DNA of 64,000 nt from Shinisaurus crocodilurus (lineage: Eukaryota > Chordata > Lepidosauria > Squamata > Shinisauridae), in assembly GCA_021292165.1 (NCBI GenBank), contig CM037876.1, forward strand, positions 112,783,379 to 112,847,378, written 5' to 3'. Made by a program: the position numbers and the translations under genes. The stretch's first letter is position 1. Each line of letters opens with the position of its first letter. This document shows, piece by piece, positions 33,485 to 46,081 of this stretch. Below the pieces are notes generated by a model. The model searched no databases, was not told the origin of the DNA, and was given only the letters and a program-made list of their open reading frames with translations.

Positions 33485-34015
33485 TATTTATTATTTATTT
33501 ATTTATCTATTGTATTTCTAGATCACCCATCTAGCCGGTAACCCGGCTACTCTGGGTGATGTACAATATAAAATGAAACAAAACAGAATAAAATACACTT
33601 AAAACAGTATAAAATTTTAAAATCCTAACCCACCTCATATTCCGGCCTGAAAAGCCATGTTTTTTAATGAACGGTGGAAGTTCATCAAGGAGGGGGCATG
33701 GTGGAGGTCACCGGGGAGAGAGTTCCACAGTTTGGGGGCTGCCACAGAAAAGGCCCTCGCTCTTCCTAGTCCCCACCAGCCTGGCTGCTCTGACTGATGG
33801 ACAAGGAGAAGGCCGTCCGTGGCAGATCTTGTTGAGTGGCCTACTTGATGTTGCTGGAGACGCTCCTTGAGATAAACTGGACTGGAGCCATATATAGTTT
33901 TAAAGGTCAAAACCAACCAACCCCTTGAATTCGGCTTGGCAAACAACTGGTAGCCGGTGCAGCTCCTTGAGCACCGCAGTGATGTGATCATGTGGGCGGC
34001 TGCCTTTAACGAGCT
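33485..34015 (-). mobile_element. L2-type LINE 3' fragment
   Basis: Closely similar to the copy at 9617-10360, in the same orientation: LKERLQQHQVGHSTRSATDGLL, FSVAAPKLWNSLPGDLHHAPS, and the CTAGATGGGTGATC-type 3' UTR with a TTTA-repeat tail at 33487-33510. It is shorter at its 5' end and carries frameshifts (TCAAAACCAACCAACCCC near 33905). Confidence 0.8.
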
Positions 34016-36613
34016 GTTATCACATTACTAGGGAGCAACAGGAGAGAAAAATATTCCTAAAAAGTCATAATTTCCATTATTTCAACCAAAGCATACAGAG
34101 GGGGAAATTACTCAGGTTTGATATGAATCAGTTTCATTCTTTGTCCTCCTTAGAACTGTTTGATTCTTCCTTTTGAGAATAAAAGGATGTATTCATTTAT
34201 ATCTGACAGTCTGGATAATTAACATAACACCCCCACTATGATTAATACCCCAAGGGGTGGCAGTCACTGTTATCCCATTAACACAGCAATACTTGTTCAG
34301 GGTGTGGTAAAACCATGTGCTTTCCTGTGGCTCCATCAAGAACACAGAATCTGTTTTATTAATTGTATTCCCGCCAAATTTACCATAATTGCTCAAATTC
34401 CCAGCCAGTTGTAGGGTTTCACACAAACATTACAAACGGTTTGATTGCTCAGAGGCTGTACCCAAGATAGGTCAAAACAAAGGGAACAAAATTTGGTTCC
34501 AGCTGCTGAATAGAAGGTTCAGGGAGGTTCCTGGCCTCTTGATTATTTATACATCCATAACATAGCCCAATATTCAGAACAAACGGTGACCATCAAGGGT
34601 ACTTGGATTAGTTGTGTTAGTTACCGTTTGACCTTGCTGAATGGGTAGGTAGGTGAGGGTCTAGTTCATTTTTCCTGCCCAGGCAGTTGATTGGCCAATC
34701 CAAAGGTTCCCTCATGGGTTAGCCAGCTGGATGGTGACATGGCAGTTAGGTGGACATTTGCATGTGTCTCCTGGTCATAGGGAAACACTCGCTTTAACTA
34801 AGTCAAGGTGGAGTTGTGTGCACTGTATGGCTATATAACATTCCAGAGTCTTTATTTTCCTGGCAGCTATTCAGGCTGTGCCTTCTGGAACAAAATGGAT
34901 TCCTGGGCCAAGGTGCCAGGGTAACCCATAGCACACACTACACATGAACAGAGAGCCAGCACATCTGAAGCTCCTCTGTAACAGGCAAGTGATACACTTG
35001 CAGAAGCCCACTTACACATGCAGATCTCCTCTTAGCTGGATCAAGGTGTAATGTTTTAACTGCCTTCCTAAATGAGCTCAGTGAATTTGCCAAGCAAGCC
35101 TCTCCACACTGAGCATTCCACACAGGGGGAACCACCACAGAATCAGAGCAGATTGGAGATAGGCCCTTTCCTCTCTTTTGGCACTGAGGCTGGGGGAAAG
35201 GCTTATCTCCAGTCTACTCCAATTCTGTGGTGAAACTCTTCAGAGAGCTAGGCATAGGGCACATGGGCTATCTGGGAAGCCCTGCTAACTCCTTCAAAAG
35301 TGGCCCATGTGGCTCTCCAGAAAGCCTGCCTGACCAAACATTGAGGGGGAGTAAGGCAGCGGTGGCTGGGAGCAGGTGGAAGAAGAGGAGGAGAGGAAGA
35401 ATGGGGGGGGGGGAGGAAGGAGGATGAGGATGGTGGGGGTGGGTGGGAAGAGACCAGTGGTGTGTCCTCCCACCTCAGGCAGCAGCAGGTCTTGCACCAA
35501 TGCTGCAATTACAAGTCCACTCCTTCCTACCTACTACAAGTCCCCTTGAGCCAGGATGCCTTGAGAGGTTGTTTGGGGCAATCCTCCCTTCAACACTCCA
35601 GTACCTCTAGGTGGTCACCCATGTCCACTTTGGTTCTCCTTCTCTGAAGCCTCAGTTGTGATTGATTTATATGGTGAGTGGGGAGAAACTCAGGCCAAAT
35701 GAAGGCCATCTGTGAGTCTCACCAATGTGTAGGGGATGTGCAGTCAAAACCTCAAGCCATGTATAGGTGCATGACATAATTGGGACCACAGATTTGTGCC
35801 TCCTGGAGCAGACACTCTGTGGACATTACCCAGACGTCCTCTGGGGCAGGATGTGGGCATAGCCAGTGCCTTCTCTTCCTGCCCGGGAACAGTCTGAGCC
35901 ATGAACTTGTAAGTGTAGCATGCCTGAAGATGTAGCCAGGAGTAGCAGTTCTGAACTTTTCCCAAGTTCAGAACAGGTCGACTACCGAATGATTCCTGCA
36001 CTACTGTAAATACTTTCTTAAGCCTGCCTGTATCCAATCTGCAAGATCTGAGTGAGTAAACTGTTTTTTAACCTTCAAAAGACTGTTTGTCTTATTGGTA
36101 GTATAAAGAGGGAAACCAGGTAAAGATCCAGTCTGTGTTTGTAGTTGGGGTCTGCTCTGCTGTGCTTGCAAACGCAAGAGGGGAGAGATAACATCTCATA
36201 ATATTCTCTCCCAGCTCTTTTAGCAATCCCCAACACAATGCAACAGTGCAGAATAGGCAAAAACAAAACAAAAAAGGCCTCCCATCCCACAGCTAATTTG
36301 GGGATGAGAACCAGAAAACTCTACTTGGCTGCACTGGCGACTGGCTAATCCTGCACTGTCCAAACTCTAGTGGGCTTCAGGATGAGGCATGGCTGCCTTA
36401 AACAGGCAATACTTCACTTGCCCATAATTGGACAACCTTCCTAGGCAAAGAGGACACCTGAACTCTCTCCTATGTTCCGACTTCTTGTAAGAAAGGCAGA
36501 AAAACAACTGTTCAATAGATCCATGCAGTCCATGCTGAGGTCGTGGGGCAGGGAAGAGAATCACTGTCAGGTCCCTGTAGCTGAGCAGAGACTGGGAAGG
36601 CAAACTAAATGAC
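34016..36613. other. No gene recognised
   Basis: Frames here (34193-34426 minus, 35744-36037 minus and others) show no family I recognise. A purine-rich strand-asymmetric stretch lies at 35370-35445 (G/A-rich, with a G run at 35403-35411). Confidence 0.4.
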
Positions 36614-37025
36614 TATAGAATAATAGAATCATAGAACAGTAGAGTTGGAAGGGGCCTACAAGGCCACCGAGTCCAACCCCCTGCTCAATGCAGGAATCCA
36701 AGTCAAAGCATCCCTGACAGATGTCTGTCCAGCCGCACCTTGAATGCCTCCAGAGTGGGAGAGCCCACCACCTCCCTAGGTAGTTGATTCCATTGTCTTA
36801 TTGCTCTGACAGTCAGGAAATTTTTTCTGATGTCCAGGCGGAATCTGGGTTCCTGTAACTTGAGCCCATTATTCCGTGTCCTGCAAACTGGGATGATCGA
36901 GAAGAGATCCTGGCCCTCCTCTGTGTGACAACCCTTCAAGTACTGGAAGAGTGCGATCATATCTCCCCTCAGTCTCCTCTTCTGAAGGCTAAACATGCCC
37001 AGTTCTTCAGTCTCTCCTCATAGGG
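36614..37025 (-). mobile_element. CR1 LINE 3' end, 5'-truncated
   Basis: The tail AGAATAATAGAATCATAGAAC lies at the left edge. The minus-strand frame 36996-36703 reads the standard CR1 terminus ([46 protein letters not shown]) without stops. Young and similar to the copies at 41900-42316 and 54540-54930. Confidence 0.9.
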
Positions 37026-38914
37026 CCTTGTTTCTGGACTGAACTAGTTGTTGCTCAACCTACCACACCCCTCCCATGGTTTCACAGCCTATGCATGTGA
37101 AAGGTCTTCCCCTGAGTCCTCATGTTGCTGCTCCATGGAAATGGTCGGGCAGTGTCCCAGTATGGGCCCGAGCGTGACTGTTTGGGCTGCCATTTTGTGC
37201 TTGTGGGTGCTCTGTGCCCTCCGGCTGTGAGCAACCTCTCCATAAGTGGACCTGCAGCTGCTGGATGCCTGGTTGGGAACGGAAGGGGGCCTGGCCATGC
37301 TCGGCAGCAGCCTGTTGTACAGAACCTCACCTCAGCATGGTGGCCATGGTGTTGATGCAGGGCTACTGTATGTTTACTGCTCCCAGAGTAAACATACACC
37401 CAAAGGATATCCACTTAAGGAGATAGCTGGTCTAAAAGAAAAAAATCAGAGTAAACTACTTGCAGAGTGTGTTTCAGATACAGTTCTATTTGGTGGAGAG
37501 TAGTATTTTTCCCCTGCGTGTCGGGTTATACTTTATATTCAAGTTCTTTTTCAAGAACATGCAAGTAGTTTAGGTATGGGATGGATATGTGTGTCATCTT
37601 CCCCAGCCCACCCGCCACACACACTATGCTCAGACCCTCAAGAATTATTAATTGGCCCCTGGTGACAGGCTAGGATTAACCTGAAAGTCATCAGGATGGC
37701 AGCTTCCTAGAAACAGATGTGTAGTCTAGTATTTGTGGTGAGGAATGCCAAGGTTCATGTGTTCTTTTAACCACTGTGTTTTGGTGGCTATAATTTTGTC
37801 AGGAATTTGTTTTGAGACAGAGAGCTTTCCATGCTCGATCACTGCTTGGAAACAATTTTTTCATTTTCCACTTGGCATTTGAAAAAATACCACAATTTAC
37901 ATGTGAAGCTCCAGCCTTCATCTCACTCTCCTCAGCCCACAGCAGGCAGGCAGGCAGGCACTCGCTCTATAGCCCAGATGATGACTTTTTGCACTGTTCA
38001 CTTAAAGAGATAGAGGGAGCTTTATATTTTGGCCCAAGCTCTTTTCAACCTATCAAGATGAATAATGTGCATGACTGACTACCAATGGGAACTGACCAGA
38101 TGACCAAGTCAGAAAAATATTTAAGTTCATGTTTCCTTTACAGTCCAAACACTGGGGGGACAGAAAGCTGGATGTATGTCTGGTCAAACATGTCAGTTCA
38201 GTAATAGGCAAACAAAATACAAGGCTCATGAATAAATAATACAGACTTGATGTAATAAGCAGATATGGGATGCCACTCATGAAACCCTCCCAGGAGAATT
38301 TCTCCATGACACTTTTTGAGTTCAAGCAGAGTAAACTGCAGTACACAGCTTTGCCTAGCATAACCTCGGGTCTTCAAAGAGCACTCCTGTACCCCTAGCT
38401 TAACCTTAGACAATTGAAACAGTAGGTTACTGCTTATGTAGGTAAAAGATGGACACTTTTGCTATAACCTGTCTTTCACCTACTTTATGGTAGTGGTTCA
38501 TAGGTTCATTGCCTTCATCTGCCAAAATCTGCTATGCTGAATTATTATACATTAACCCTGTAGTGTTATTAATAACAATACTGACAATGACCCTGAAAAG
38601 TAGAGAGTAGCTAGCGTAATGTTCTCTGGAGGCTTACTTTTGAGTTCTGTATTTGTACAAAAATCAGGGATAAAATGAAAAAGCATACACACAGATGGAA
38701 TATAGCCTTGCTTAGTAATAAGAGACCTTTTGTGCCAGTCATCACAGATAAATATAGCAAGGGTGGGGTGGGAAACAAAAACAGCATAAGGACAGCCCAG
38801 TTCAATCAAACCACAGACATGATGGCTGAGTATGACGTTAATACAGAGGTACTTAACTTTTACATTGTAAGCTCCTCAAGGCCGAGTTTGTAACTCTGTA
38901 AAGCAGTATGCATT
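37026..38914. other. No gene recognised
   Basis: Overlapping GC-rich frames at 37050-37500 lie on both strands without domain evidence. The region after 37500 is AT-rich. GGCAGGCAGGCAGGCA at about 37943-37960 is a short tandem run. Confidence 0.4.
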
Positions 38915-39025
38915 TTAAAATTAATTAGTTAGTTAGTTAGTTAATTAATTTTCTATACCGCCCAATAGCTGAAGCTCACTGGGCGGTATACAACAATCAA
39001 TTAAAAAGTACAATGAAGTACTTTT
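38915..39025 (-). repeat. L2-like LINE 3' tail
   Basis: (TTAG)n/(TTAA)n at 38928-38950 is followed by TTTCTATACCGCCCAATAGCTGAAGCTCACTGGGCGGTATACAA. This is the reverse complement of the 'GGCGGTATAGAAA...AATAAA' tail found at 48490. Confidence 0.7.
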
Positions 39026-40639
39026 TACTTTATTGATAGCATCATTATCATCAACAGCGTTGTCATAAAACTGAGGCGTCATCAAGTTTTAATGGAAAGA
39101 TGCTCTCCTTCTAAGTTAACTCTTGCAAAGAGCTTCAAGCAGTGCCTATGCCATGCATGCTTAAGATCTACTTGACATTGGTGCACATTAATTCCTAAAT
39201 GTAAACACAGCCAATTTGAATCGGTACATACAGGTGGAGGCACAAACATAAAAAAAGCATATGCCCTTTAAGAACCAGATTCTCAGTTCCCACAACCTGT
39301 TTGATCTCAAAGGTCCAGCTTAAGGAACAAGGATACTATATGTTCAGCAATAGTCTGAAGCTTGACAGATCATTCCTGTGTCAGCACTCTGACATGCACT
39401 ATCTGCCAGCTACCTCTGTAAAGTTACGTGCACATGTGGACATGGCCATAAAAAAAATAGTTTAAAAGGGTTGCAGGCAAGATTGGATAGCTTCACCCAG
39501 CTGATCTGGAGCCAAAAGTTGGCAGAAAGTATGCGGGTGTACCAATATAATTTTTGAATTCAAGTGATTATTTCCTTGGAAAGCTTTGCAGTCCAAATAT
39601 TCACTTTGCAATCTCCTGGAAACTCTCAATGTAGCATAACAACCTATTTCTGTTCCATTCCTCTGAATTGTTTTAAAAGGAAGATCTCACAAAGAATTAG
39701 GAATATAATTAAGTTGTATGATTAAATACATGAGAACATATGAATGTAAGAAATAAGAGCCATACTGGATCAGACTAACGGTCCATCTAGGCTGGATCTA
39801 TATTACATGGTATATCGTCAAATTAGTAGAATGGTACTGCTATATTCACGTTCCGCAGTCACTAGGCACACTCGTTAAATGTACTGCAGCCATCCTGGTT
39901 TGCCACCCCACACCTAACTCCAGAATGGTAGAACTGGCGTTGCCTTGAACACACAAATGGCCCTTTAAGAGAAAGGGTTTTTTTGGGGGGGGGGTCATCA
40001 ACTCTGCGAAGGAACGAGATTGTTTTTCAAAAAAGGGGCGGAAGAAGCTTTTCCTGCCCCATGCCCCCTCACAAAACAGAAGAAGAAGGAGACGGGAAGG
40101 GACTGTCCTGTCCTCTGCCATCCTCCTGTGGGGGTGACGCCAGCAGGATCATCACACCCTTTCCCCTCCACCCAAAACCAATTTCCCAAAGCAGTCTTCC
40201 TCCCCTGCTAAGTTTCCCAAGCACAAGCTCCATTGAAATCAATGTGATTTACCTGGGAGTAAGGCCATTGAAGATAATGTGATTTACTTCTGAGTAGAAA
40301 TGCCTTTGCCTATTTGCAGCCTGTTGTTCTTTGGACAGGGAGTTGAAAGCAGCATTCAAAACTTTATCTTTTCAAAAGGGAGGGGAGGCCAGAAGCACTT
40401 TCTCTCCAGCATACTTTGCAAGAGAAAGAAGCCGTGGGGGGGGGGGGAGGAGAGAGGCGGGAAAGCAATCTCTGCTTTGCCAAAGCCCTGATACAGCTTT
40501 GGGAAATGCCGTGTTTCCCCCGCCCCTTGAAAACAATTGGCTAACTCCGGTTATGACACTTTTGTGACCAAACCTCGGACAGGCAACGACAGCGCCAGGT
40601 GAGCACACCTTAGCCACGTACTGCAATAGAGAACCGCAA
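39026..40639. other. No gene; CR1 tail fragment at 39727-39800 and MITE remnant at 40226-40311
   Basis: GAACATATGAATGTAAGAAATAAGAGCCATACTGGATCAGACTAACGGTCCATCTAG at 39733-39789 is the 3' terminus of a CR1 subfamily on the minus strand. TTGAAATCAATGTGATTTACCTGGGAGTAAGGCC...TTACTTCTGAGTAGAAATG near 40233-40311 is a short CAATCCTATG-type MITE remnant. G-runs lie at 39983-39993 and 40437-40448. Confidence 0.5.
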
Positions 40640-42316
40640 TAATGAAAAAAGCCCTGATAAAAGTATTCCAGGAAATTATGGAAGAACATTTATGTCCCCC
40701 TGGCAAACCTGAAATGCAGACTGAAGGGGCAGGATTGCAGCTTGAGATTGATAGGCAAATGGTCAAGGAACACCTGATTACTTTGAACAAATTCAAATCT
40801 CCAGGGCTTGACGAACTGCATCCTAGAGTAATAAAGGAACTGGCAGAAGAACTCTCAGAACCACTGTCTATTATCTTTCAGAAATCATGGAGGACAGGTG
40901 AAGTGCCAGTCACTGGAGGAGGGCAAATCTTGTTCCTATCTTCAAAAAGGGCAAGGAGGAGGAACCTGGGAACTATAGACCAGTCAGTCTGACATCAATC
41001 CCTGGGAAAATTTTGGAGCAGATTAAGAAGTCAGTCTGCAAGCACCTTGAAAACAATGCAGTGATTACTAGAAGCCAGCATGGATTTGTCAAGAACACAT
41101 CCTGCCAGACTAATCTGATCTCATTTTTTGATCGGGTAACCTCCCTTGTGGACTGTGGGAATGCTGTGGACATAATATATCTGGACTTTAGCAAAGCTTT
41201 CGACAAAGTGCCTCATGATATCCTGATTAGCAAGCTAGCTAAAAGTGGGCTAGATGGAAGAACTATCAGGTGGATCCCACAATTGGCTACAGAATCGGAC
41301 TCAAAGAGTGCTTATCAATGGTTCCTTCTCAAACTGGGGAGAGGTAACGAGTGGGGTACCACAGGGCTCGGTCCTGGGCCCAGTGATCTTCAACATTTTT
41401 ATTAATGGATGAGGAGGTGCAGGGAATGCTATTCAAATTTGCAGATGACACAAAGTTGGGTGGAACAGCTAATACTCTGGAAGACAGAAACAAAATTCAA
41501 AGCGATCTCGATAGGCTGGAGCGCTGGGACAAAAACAACAGAATGAAATTTAATAGGGATAAATGCCAAGTGCTGCACCTAGGGAAAGGAAACCAATGCA
41601 GAGTTACAGAATGGGGGACACTTGGCTCAACAGTACTACAAGTGAGAAGGATCTTGGAATTGTGGTAGATCACAAACTGAATATGAGCCAGCAATGTGAT
41701 GTGGCTGCAAAGAAGGCAAATGCTCTTTTGGGCTGCATTAATAGAATATAGCTTCCAAATCACGGGAAGTGATAATTCCCCTTTACTCAGCACTGGTTAG
41801 GCCTCATCTTGAGTACTGCGTCCAGTTCTGGGCACCACACTTTAAGAAGGACATAGACAAACTGGAGAGGGTTCAGAGGAGGGCAACAAGGATGATAAAG
41901 GGACTGGAAACAAGGCCCTATGAGGAGAGACTGAAAGAACTGGCCATGTTTAGCCTTCAGAAGAGGAGATTGAGGGGAGATATGATAGCACTCTTCCAGT
42001 ACTTGAAGGGTTGTCACAAAGAGGAGGGCAAGGATCTCCTCTAGATCATCCCAGTTTGCAGGACACGGAATAATAGGCTCAAGTTACAGGAACCCAGATT
42101 CCACCTAAACATCAGGAAAAAATTCCTGTCAGAGCAATAAGACAATGGAACCAACTACCTAGGGAGGTGGTGGGCTCTCCCACTCTGGAGGCATTCAAGG
42201 TGCAGCTGAACAGCCATCTGTCGGGGATGCTTTGACCTGGATTCCTGCCTTGAGCAGGGGGTTGGACTCGATGGCCTTGTAGGCCCCTTCCAACTCTACT
42301 TTTCTATGATTCTAAC
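40640..42316 (+). mobile_element. CR1 LINE, 5'-truncated, reverse transcriptase to 3' tail
   Basis: RT blocks in order: KSPGLDELHPRVIKEL near 40795; SQHGFVKNTSCQTNLISFFD near 41075; IIYLDFSKAFDKVPHDIL near 41175 (motif A); FADDTKL near 41440 (catalytic ADD); [20 protein letters not shown] near 41950; and the terminus near 42220. It ends TTTTCTATGATTCTAACA, a CR1 3' repeat. Frameshifts near 40920, 41290-41400 and 42045 make it a pseudogene. The 5' boundary is approximate. Confidence 0.9.
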
Positions 42317-43551
42317 AGATTCCACAAATTAAAAAGCACTTTATTTCAGCAGTTTTTTTAATACACAAAAATAATCTATGGTTTATGGCACCAACAAGTA
42401 AGAGATAATTGAGGCAAAGAGGTCATGTTAGGGATAGTTCTGGCTGTGAGAACAACCTTCGTAAGATTCTTTGATGAGGTTGGGCCAGGTAAGTTAGTTC
42501 CCTTTATTTCTTGCTCTTTGCAGGATCTGGAATGCAGCTGGTTGCTCTGGAGCTAAGCTAGGGAAGAGCCCTCCAAGCTCCTGACGTCTTTCCCAAGACT
42601 GAGATGAAGCTAAGGTCTCTAGATGCCTTGGGTCAGCCCTCTCGATCTTCCAAGCCCTCTTTTGCCTTACAAAATCTTCTTCCTCTCCCTGCCAACACAA
42701 GTACCTTGCTGCTCTTCCATTCTCCAACCGAAGGATGGAACTCCATTCCCTGTTGGGGAAGTTTGGTTTTCTATTTGTACTCTGTTGCTGTCTTTGGAAT
42801 AGCCACCTCCTCTTCCTTAGCTCAATTCTCTACACTCTAACCAACTTTCCCAACTAGCTTGCCTCATTTTTTTTATCTCCCAGTGCTGACTTGTTTCTTT
42901 CCTTGGCCTCCCTAAATGGCCTCAGCTGTGTTTCTGGAGTTGGCTCCTTGCCAGTTAACCCTTCCCTTTCCTCCTGGCTTCTGCTGTGCAGCTTCTTTAG
43001 CTGTCTCCTGGATCAGTCTGTGGCTTCCTGGGCAGTGTCACTGACTACGGAGGAGACCTCTGGGAGCTGCTGCTGGTCCATGAGAAGCTCCTTGTCCCAC
43101 AAAAGGTAAGTACTGGTGGTGGTGACAGTGTACACACACAACTTTAGATAATATATCTAAAGTGGTTTATAACATTCAACATAAAATAACAATAAAAACA
43201 CAATAAATCAAGTCAATAAAAACCTACAACAGTTAAAGTAGCCTAAAATCATTTAGATCCAGAGGAGCTGGACAATAAGAATGTCTTCAGTCTAGAATGA
43301 GTGAAAACAATAGCCACTAAATTATCTGCTGGCATGGCTTTCAAACTGTTCCTGGCTATGGAACTTCCATAATCATGTAAGCAATTAAGACCAGCCTAAA
43401 TTGTCTAGGGAAAATGTTTACACTTAAAAACGGTGTTTTGCTTTTTATTTCTCTGAATGTAGCCTGACATTCTTTGATTGTGTAGTTTAATAATAAACCC
43501 TAATCTCTTAGTTAAGTAAATCCACTGAGCCCTGCTGTCTTGTGCTGCTGC
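42317..43551. other. No gene; possible old LINE/LTR remnants
   Basis: At 43150-43380, GTTTATAACATTCAACATAAAATAACAATAAAAACACAATAAATC looks like the reverse complement of a LINE 3' UTR. TTTAATAATAAACCCTAATC near 43486 could be an LTR polyadenylation region. Neither has both ends. Confidence 0.35.
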
Positions 43552-43792
43552 TATTTATTTATTTATCATATTTATACCCCACCTTTTTTCCTGCAAGGAA
43601 CCCAAGGCGGCTTACATAATCCTCCTCCTCCTCTCCATTTTATCCTCACAACAACCCTGTGAGGTAGGTTAGGCTGAGAGTCAGTGACTGGCCCAAAGTC
43701 ACCCAGTGTGTTTCATGGCCGAGCGAGGACTAGAACCCAGATCTCCCAAGTCCCAGTCCAACACTCTCACCACTACATCACACTGGCTCTCC
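43552..43792 (-). repeat. tRNA-derived Sauria-type SINE, full length
   Basis: Read on the minus strand it starts GGAGAGCCAGTGTGATGTAGTGG (tRNA-like A box), has GGGTTCTAGTCC (B box), then the GTCACTGACTCTCAGCCTAACC, AACAACCCTGTGAGG-complement and GGATTATGTAAGCCGCC blocks, and ends in an AAATAAATAAATAG tail. This order is the classic squamate SINE built from a tRNA head and a LINE-like tail. It abuts the L2-type LINE at 43793. Confidence 0.9.
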
Positions 43793-45690
43793 TATTTAAT
43801 GCAAGATTGGTCCAGAATAAGACTGCACTCATTCACAATTTAATTGTGGATGAGAAGGCTGATCTGGCATGTATTACTGAGACTTGGGTGGTTGAGCTGG
43901 GTGGACCAGACCTGACTCAGCTCTGCCCACCTGGGAACTCAGTGCAGCACCAGCATAGGCTGGAGGGCTGGGGTGGAGTTGCCATGATTCACAAAAATTC
44001 TATCTCTATTGCCAGGAAGTCACTCCACCCTGGAGCAGGCCTTGAGGGGTTGCACTTGGTGTTGGGCCATAGAGGCAGATTGGGGATGCTGCTGGTGTAC
44101 CGCCCGCCCTGCTGTCCAGCATCCTCCCTTAGTGAGCTGGCAGAGGTGGTCTCAGGTGTAGTGTTGGAAGAACCTGGGATGGTGATCCTGGGTGACTTTA
44201 ATTACCATGCTGAGGCTGCTTCTGGAGTTCCAGCTTTGGACTTCATGGCCTCCATGACATCCATGGGGCTGTCTCAGTTTGTCATTGGCTCAACACATGA
44301 AGCGGGGCATACCCTTGACTCGGCCTTTGCTCCAGGCTGTGAGATGAGTAGTCTGGAAATGGGGGGGGGGGTCCACGTAACCCCATTGTCATGGTCAGAC
44401 CATTTCCTGGTGAGGTTTGAACTCACAGCATTACTTCCCTCCTGCAGGGGTGGGGGGCCCATTCGGATGGTCCACCCCAGGAGACTGATGGAATCCAAAG
44501 GATTTCTGAATGCTCTTGGGGATTTTCCAGTGGATAGAGCTGGTGATCCAGCTGAGGCCCTTGTCTCACTGTGGAACGGTGAGATGCGGGGGGCCATTGA
44601 CTCAAATTATCCTGAGTGCCCTCTCCAGCTCTGTAGAGCCTGCGTTGCTCCTTGGTATATTGGGGAACTGCAGTCGATGAAACAGGCTGGACATCGGCTA
44701 GAGCACAAATGGCATAAGACTCAAAGCGAAGATGACCTGAGCACGCTCTACAGCACATAATCGTGCCTATTGCGTGGCAGTGCAGGCAACAAAGAAGTGT
44801 TACTTTGCTGCCTCCATTGCATCCCTGAGTAGCTTTCCAGCAGAGCTTTTTCAGGTGATCCGGGGGTATTAACACTCTCTCCAGTGAATGGGGCCCTGGC
44901 CCCCTCAAAATCCCACAGTGACCTTTTTGCATCACACTTTGAGGACAAAATTGCTCGTTTCCACAGCGAACTTGATGCTGTTGTTAGCACAGCTCCAGTC
45001 GAGGTATCTGATGCCACCATCTGCCCAATTTTGTGGGATCATCAATTTCAGTTGCTGCAGCCTGATGATGTGGACAAGGTGCTTGCAGCAATGTGACCAA
45101 CTATGTGCCCTCTTGATCCTTGCCCCTCCTGGCTTATAAAAGCTTGCCTAGGGGGTTTGGTTGGGTGGGTCCAGAGAGTGGTAAACACAGCTATACGTGA
45201 AGGGGTGGTTCCTGCTGTCCTTAAGGAGGCAGTAGTGCAACCACTCCTGAAAAAACCCACTCTGGACCCAATGGTACTTGACAACTACCGCCAAGTCAGA
45301 AATACCCCTTTTTTAGGTACTTGAGAAGGTTGTGGCAAAGCAACTGCAGGCACTCTTGGATGATACTTATTATCTAGACCTATTCCAGTCTGGGTTTTGA
45401 CCTGCTTATGGGACTGAATCAGCCTTGGTCACCCTGATGGATGACCTTTATTGAGTGAAGGATAGTGGGAGTGACCCTGTTAATTCTACTCAATCTCTCA
45501 GCAGCTTTCAATACCATTGACCATGGTATCCTCCTGGATCGACTCCACAGGTTGGGCATTGGAGGCACTGTGTTACAGTGATTTTAGTCCTACCTCTGAG
45601 GTTGATTTCAGAGATTAAGATTGAGTGACTATTCCTTGGACCCTTGGCAATTAAATGAGCCTTTATTCCAGTCTGTGGTGCCTTTATAAT
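43793..45690 (+). mobile_element. L2-type LINE: endonuclease and partial reverse transcriptase
   Basis: The frame from 43793 to 44760 encodes an AP-type endonuclease: NKTALIHNLIVDEKADLACI and TETW near 43835-43890, VILGDFNYH near 44185, and catalytic SDH at 44395-44403. It continues into the linker. After a frameshift near 44755 come SKSHSDLFASHFEDKIARF (44905), KEAVVQPLLKKPTLDP (45225) and LDNYRQV (45280). The RT is decayed from 45320 and ends before its catalytic core near 45690, so the element is 3'-incomplete. The open frame extends upstream to 43684 only by running through the antisense SINE, so that chimeric start is not real. Confidence 0.8.
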
Positions 45691-45954
45691 GTAATACCTC
45701 ATTATCCTCACTGTAAAAAAAGTCATGAAAATGGCTACAAAATGCGGGAGAGGCCCTGGAGGATGATGCTGTCATGCAAAGTACCTGTCAACTTCCATGA
45801 GTGAAGGATCATGAGTGGACAATAAATGTCTCATGTAGAGAAGCCCTGAATCAGTCCAAATCTAATTGGGCTGTTTTCCAAATCACCAAATTGGCAGCTG
45901 AACCAAATCTCGTGGTCAGTGCACACCCTTAGTTTTAATTGGTCACGCAATACT
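45691..45954. other. No gene recognised
   Basis: Nothing recognisable between the LINE and the MITE. Confidence 0.4.
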
Positions 45955-46081
45955 CAGCCTTCCCTAACCTGGTGTCCTCCAAATGTTTCAGACTATAAGT
46001 CCCATCATCCCTGACCATTGGACATGCTTGGTGAGGCTGATGGAAGTCATTGTCTGGAGGGCACCAGGTTGGGGAAGGCTG
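45955..46081. mobile_element. Foldback MITE, CAGCCTTCCC family
   Basis: It starts CAGCCTTCCCTAACCTGGTG and ends CACCAGGTTGGGGAAGGCTG. The interior also pairs (CTCCAAATGTTTCAGACTATAAG against a diverged mirror ending TCTGGAGGG). Its architecture resembles the CAGTGTT family at 17368 and 22204, but the sequence differs. No clear duplication of flanks is visible. Confidence 0.75.

Noticed and set aside
34193..34426. 77-codon minus-strand frame considered as a retroviral envelope remnant
   Set aside because: No envelope motif, no flanking pol or LTR, and composition is ordinary. Not enough to claim.
43684..43792. N-terminal extension of the 358-codon frame leading into the LINE endonuclease
   Set aside because: This part is the antisense strand of a SINE that happens to be in frame. 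The endonuclease sense begins after 43793.
44274..45284. Minus-strand frames of 78-170 codons opposite the L2-type LINE
   Set aside because: They are shadows of the plus-strand LINE coding sequence and read no known domain.
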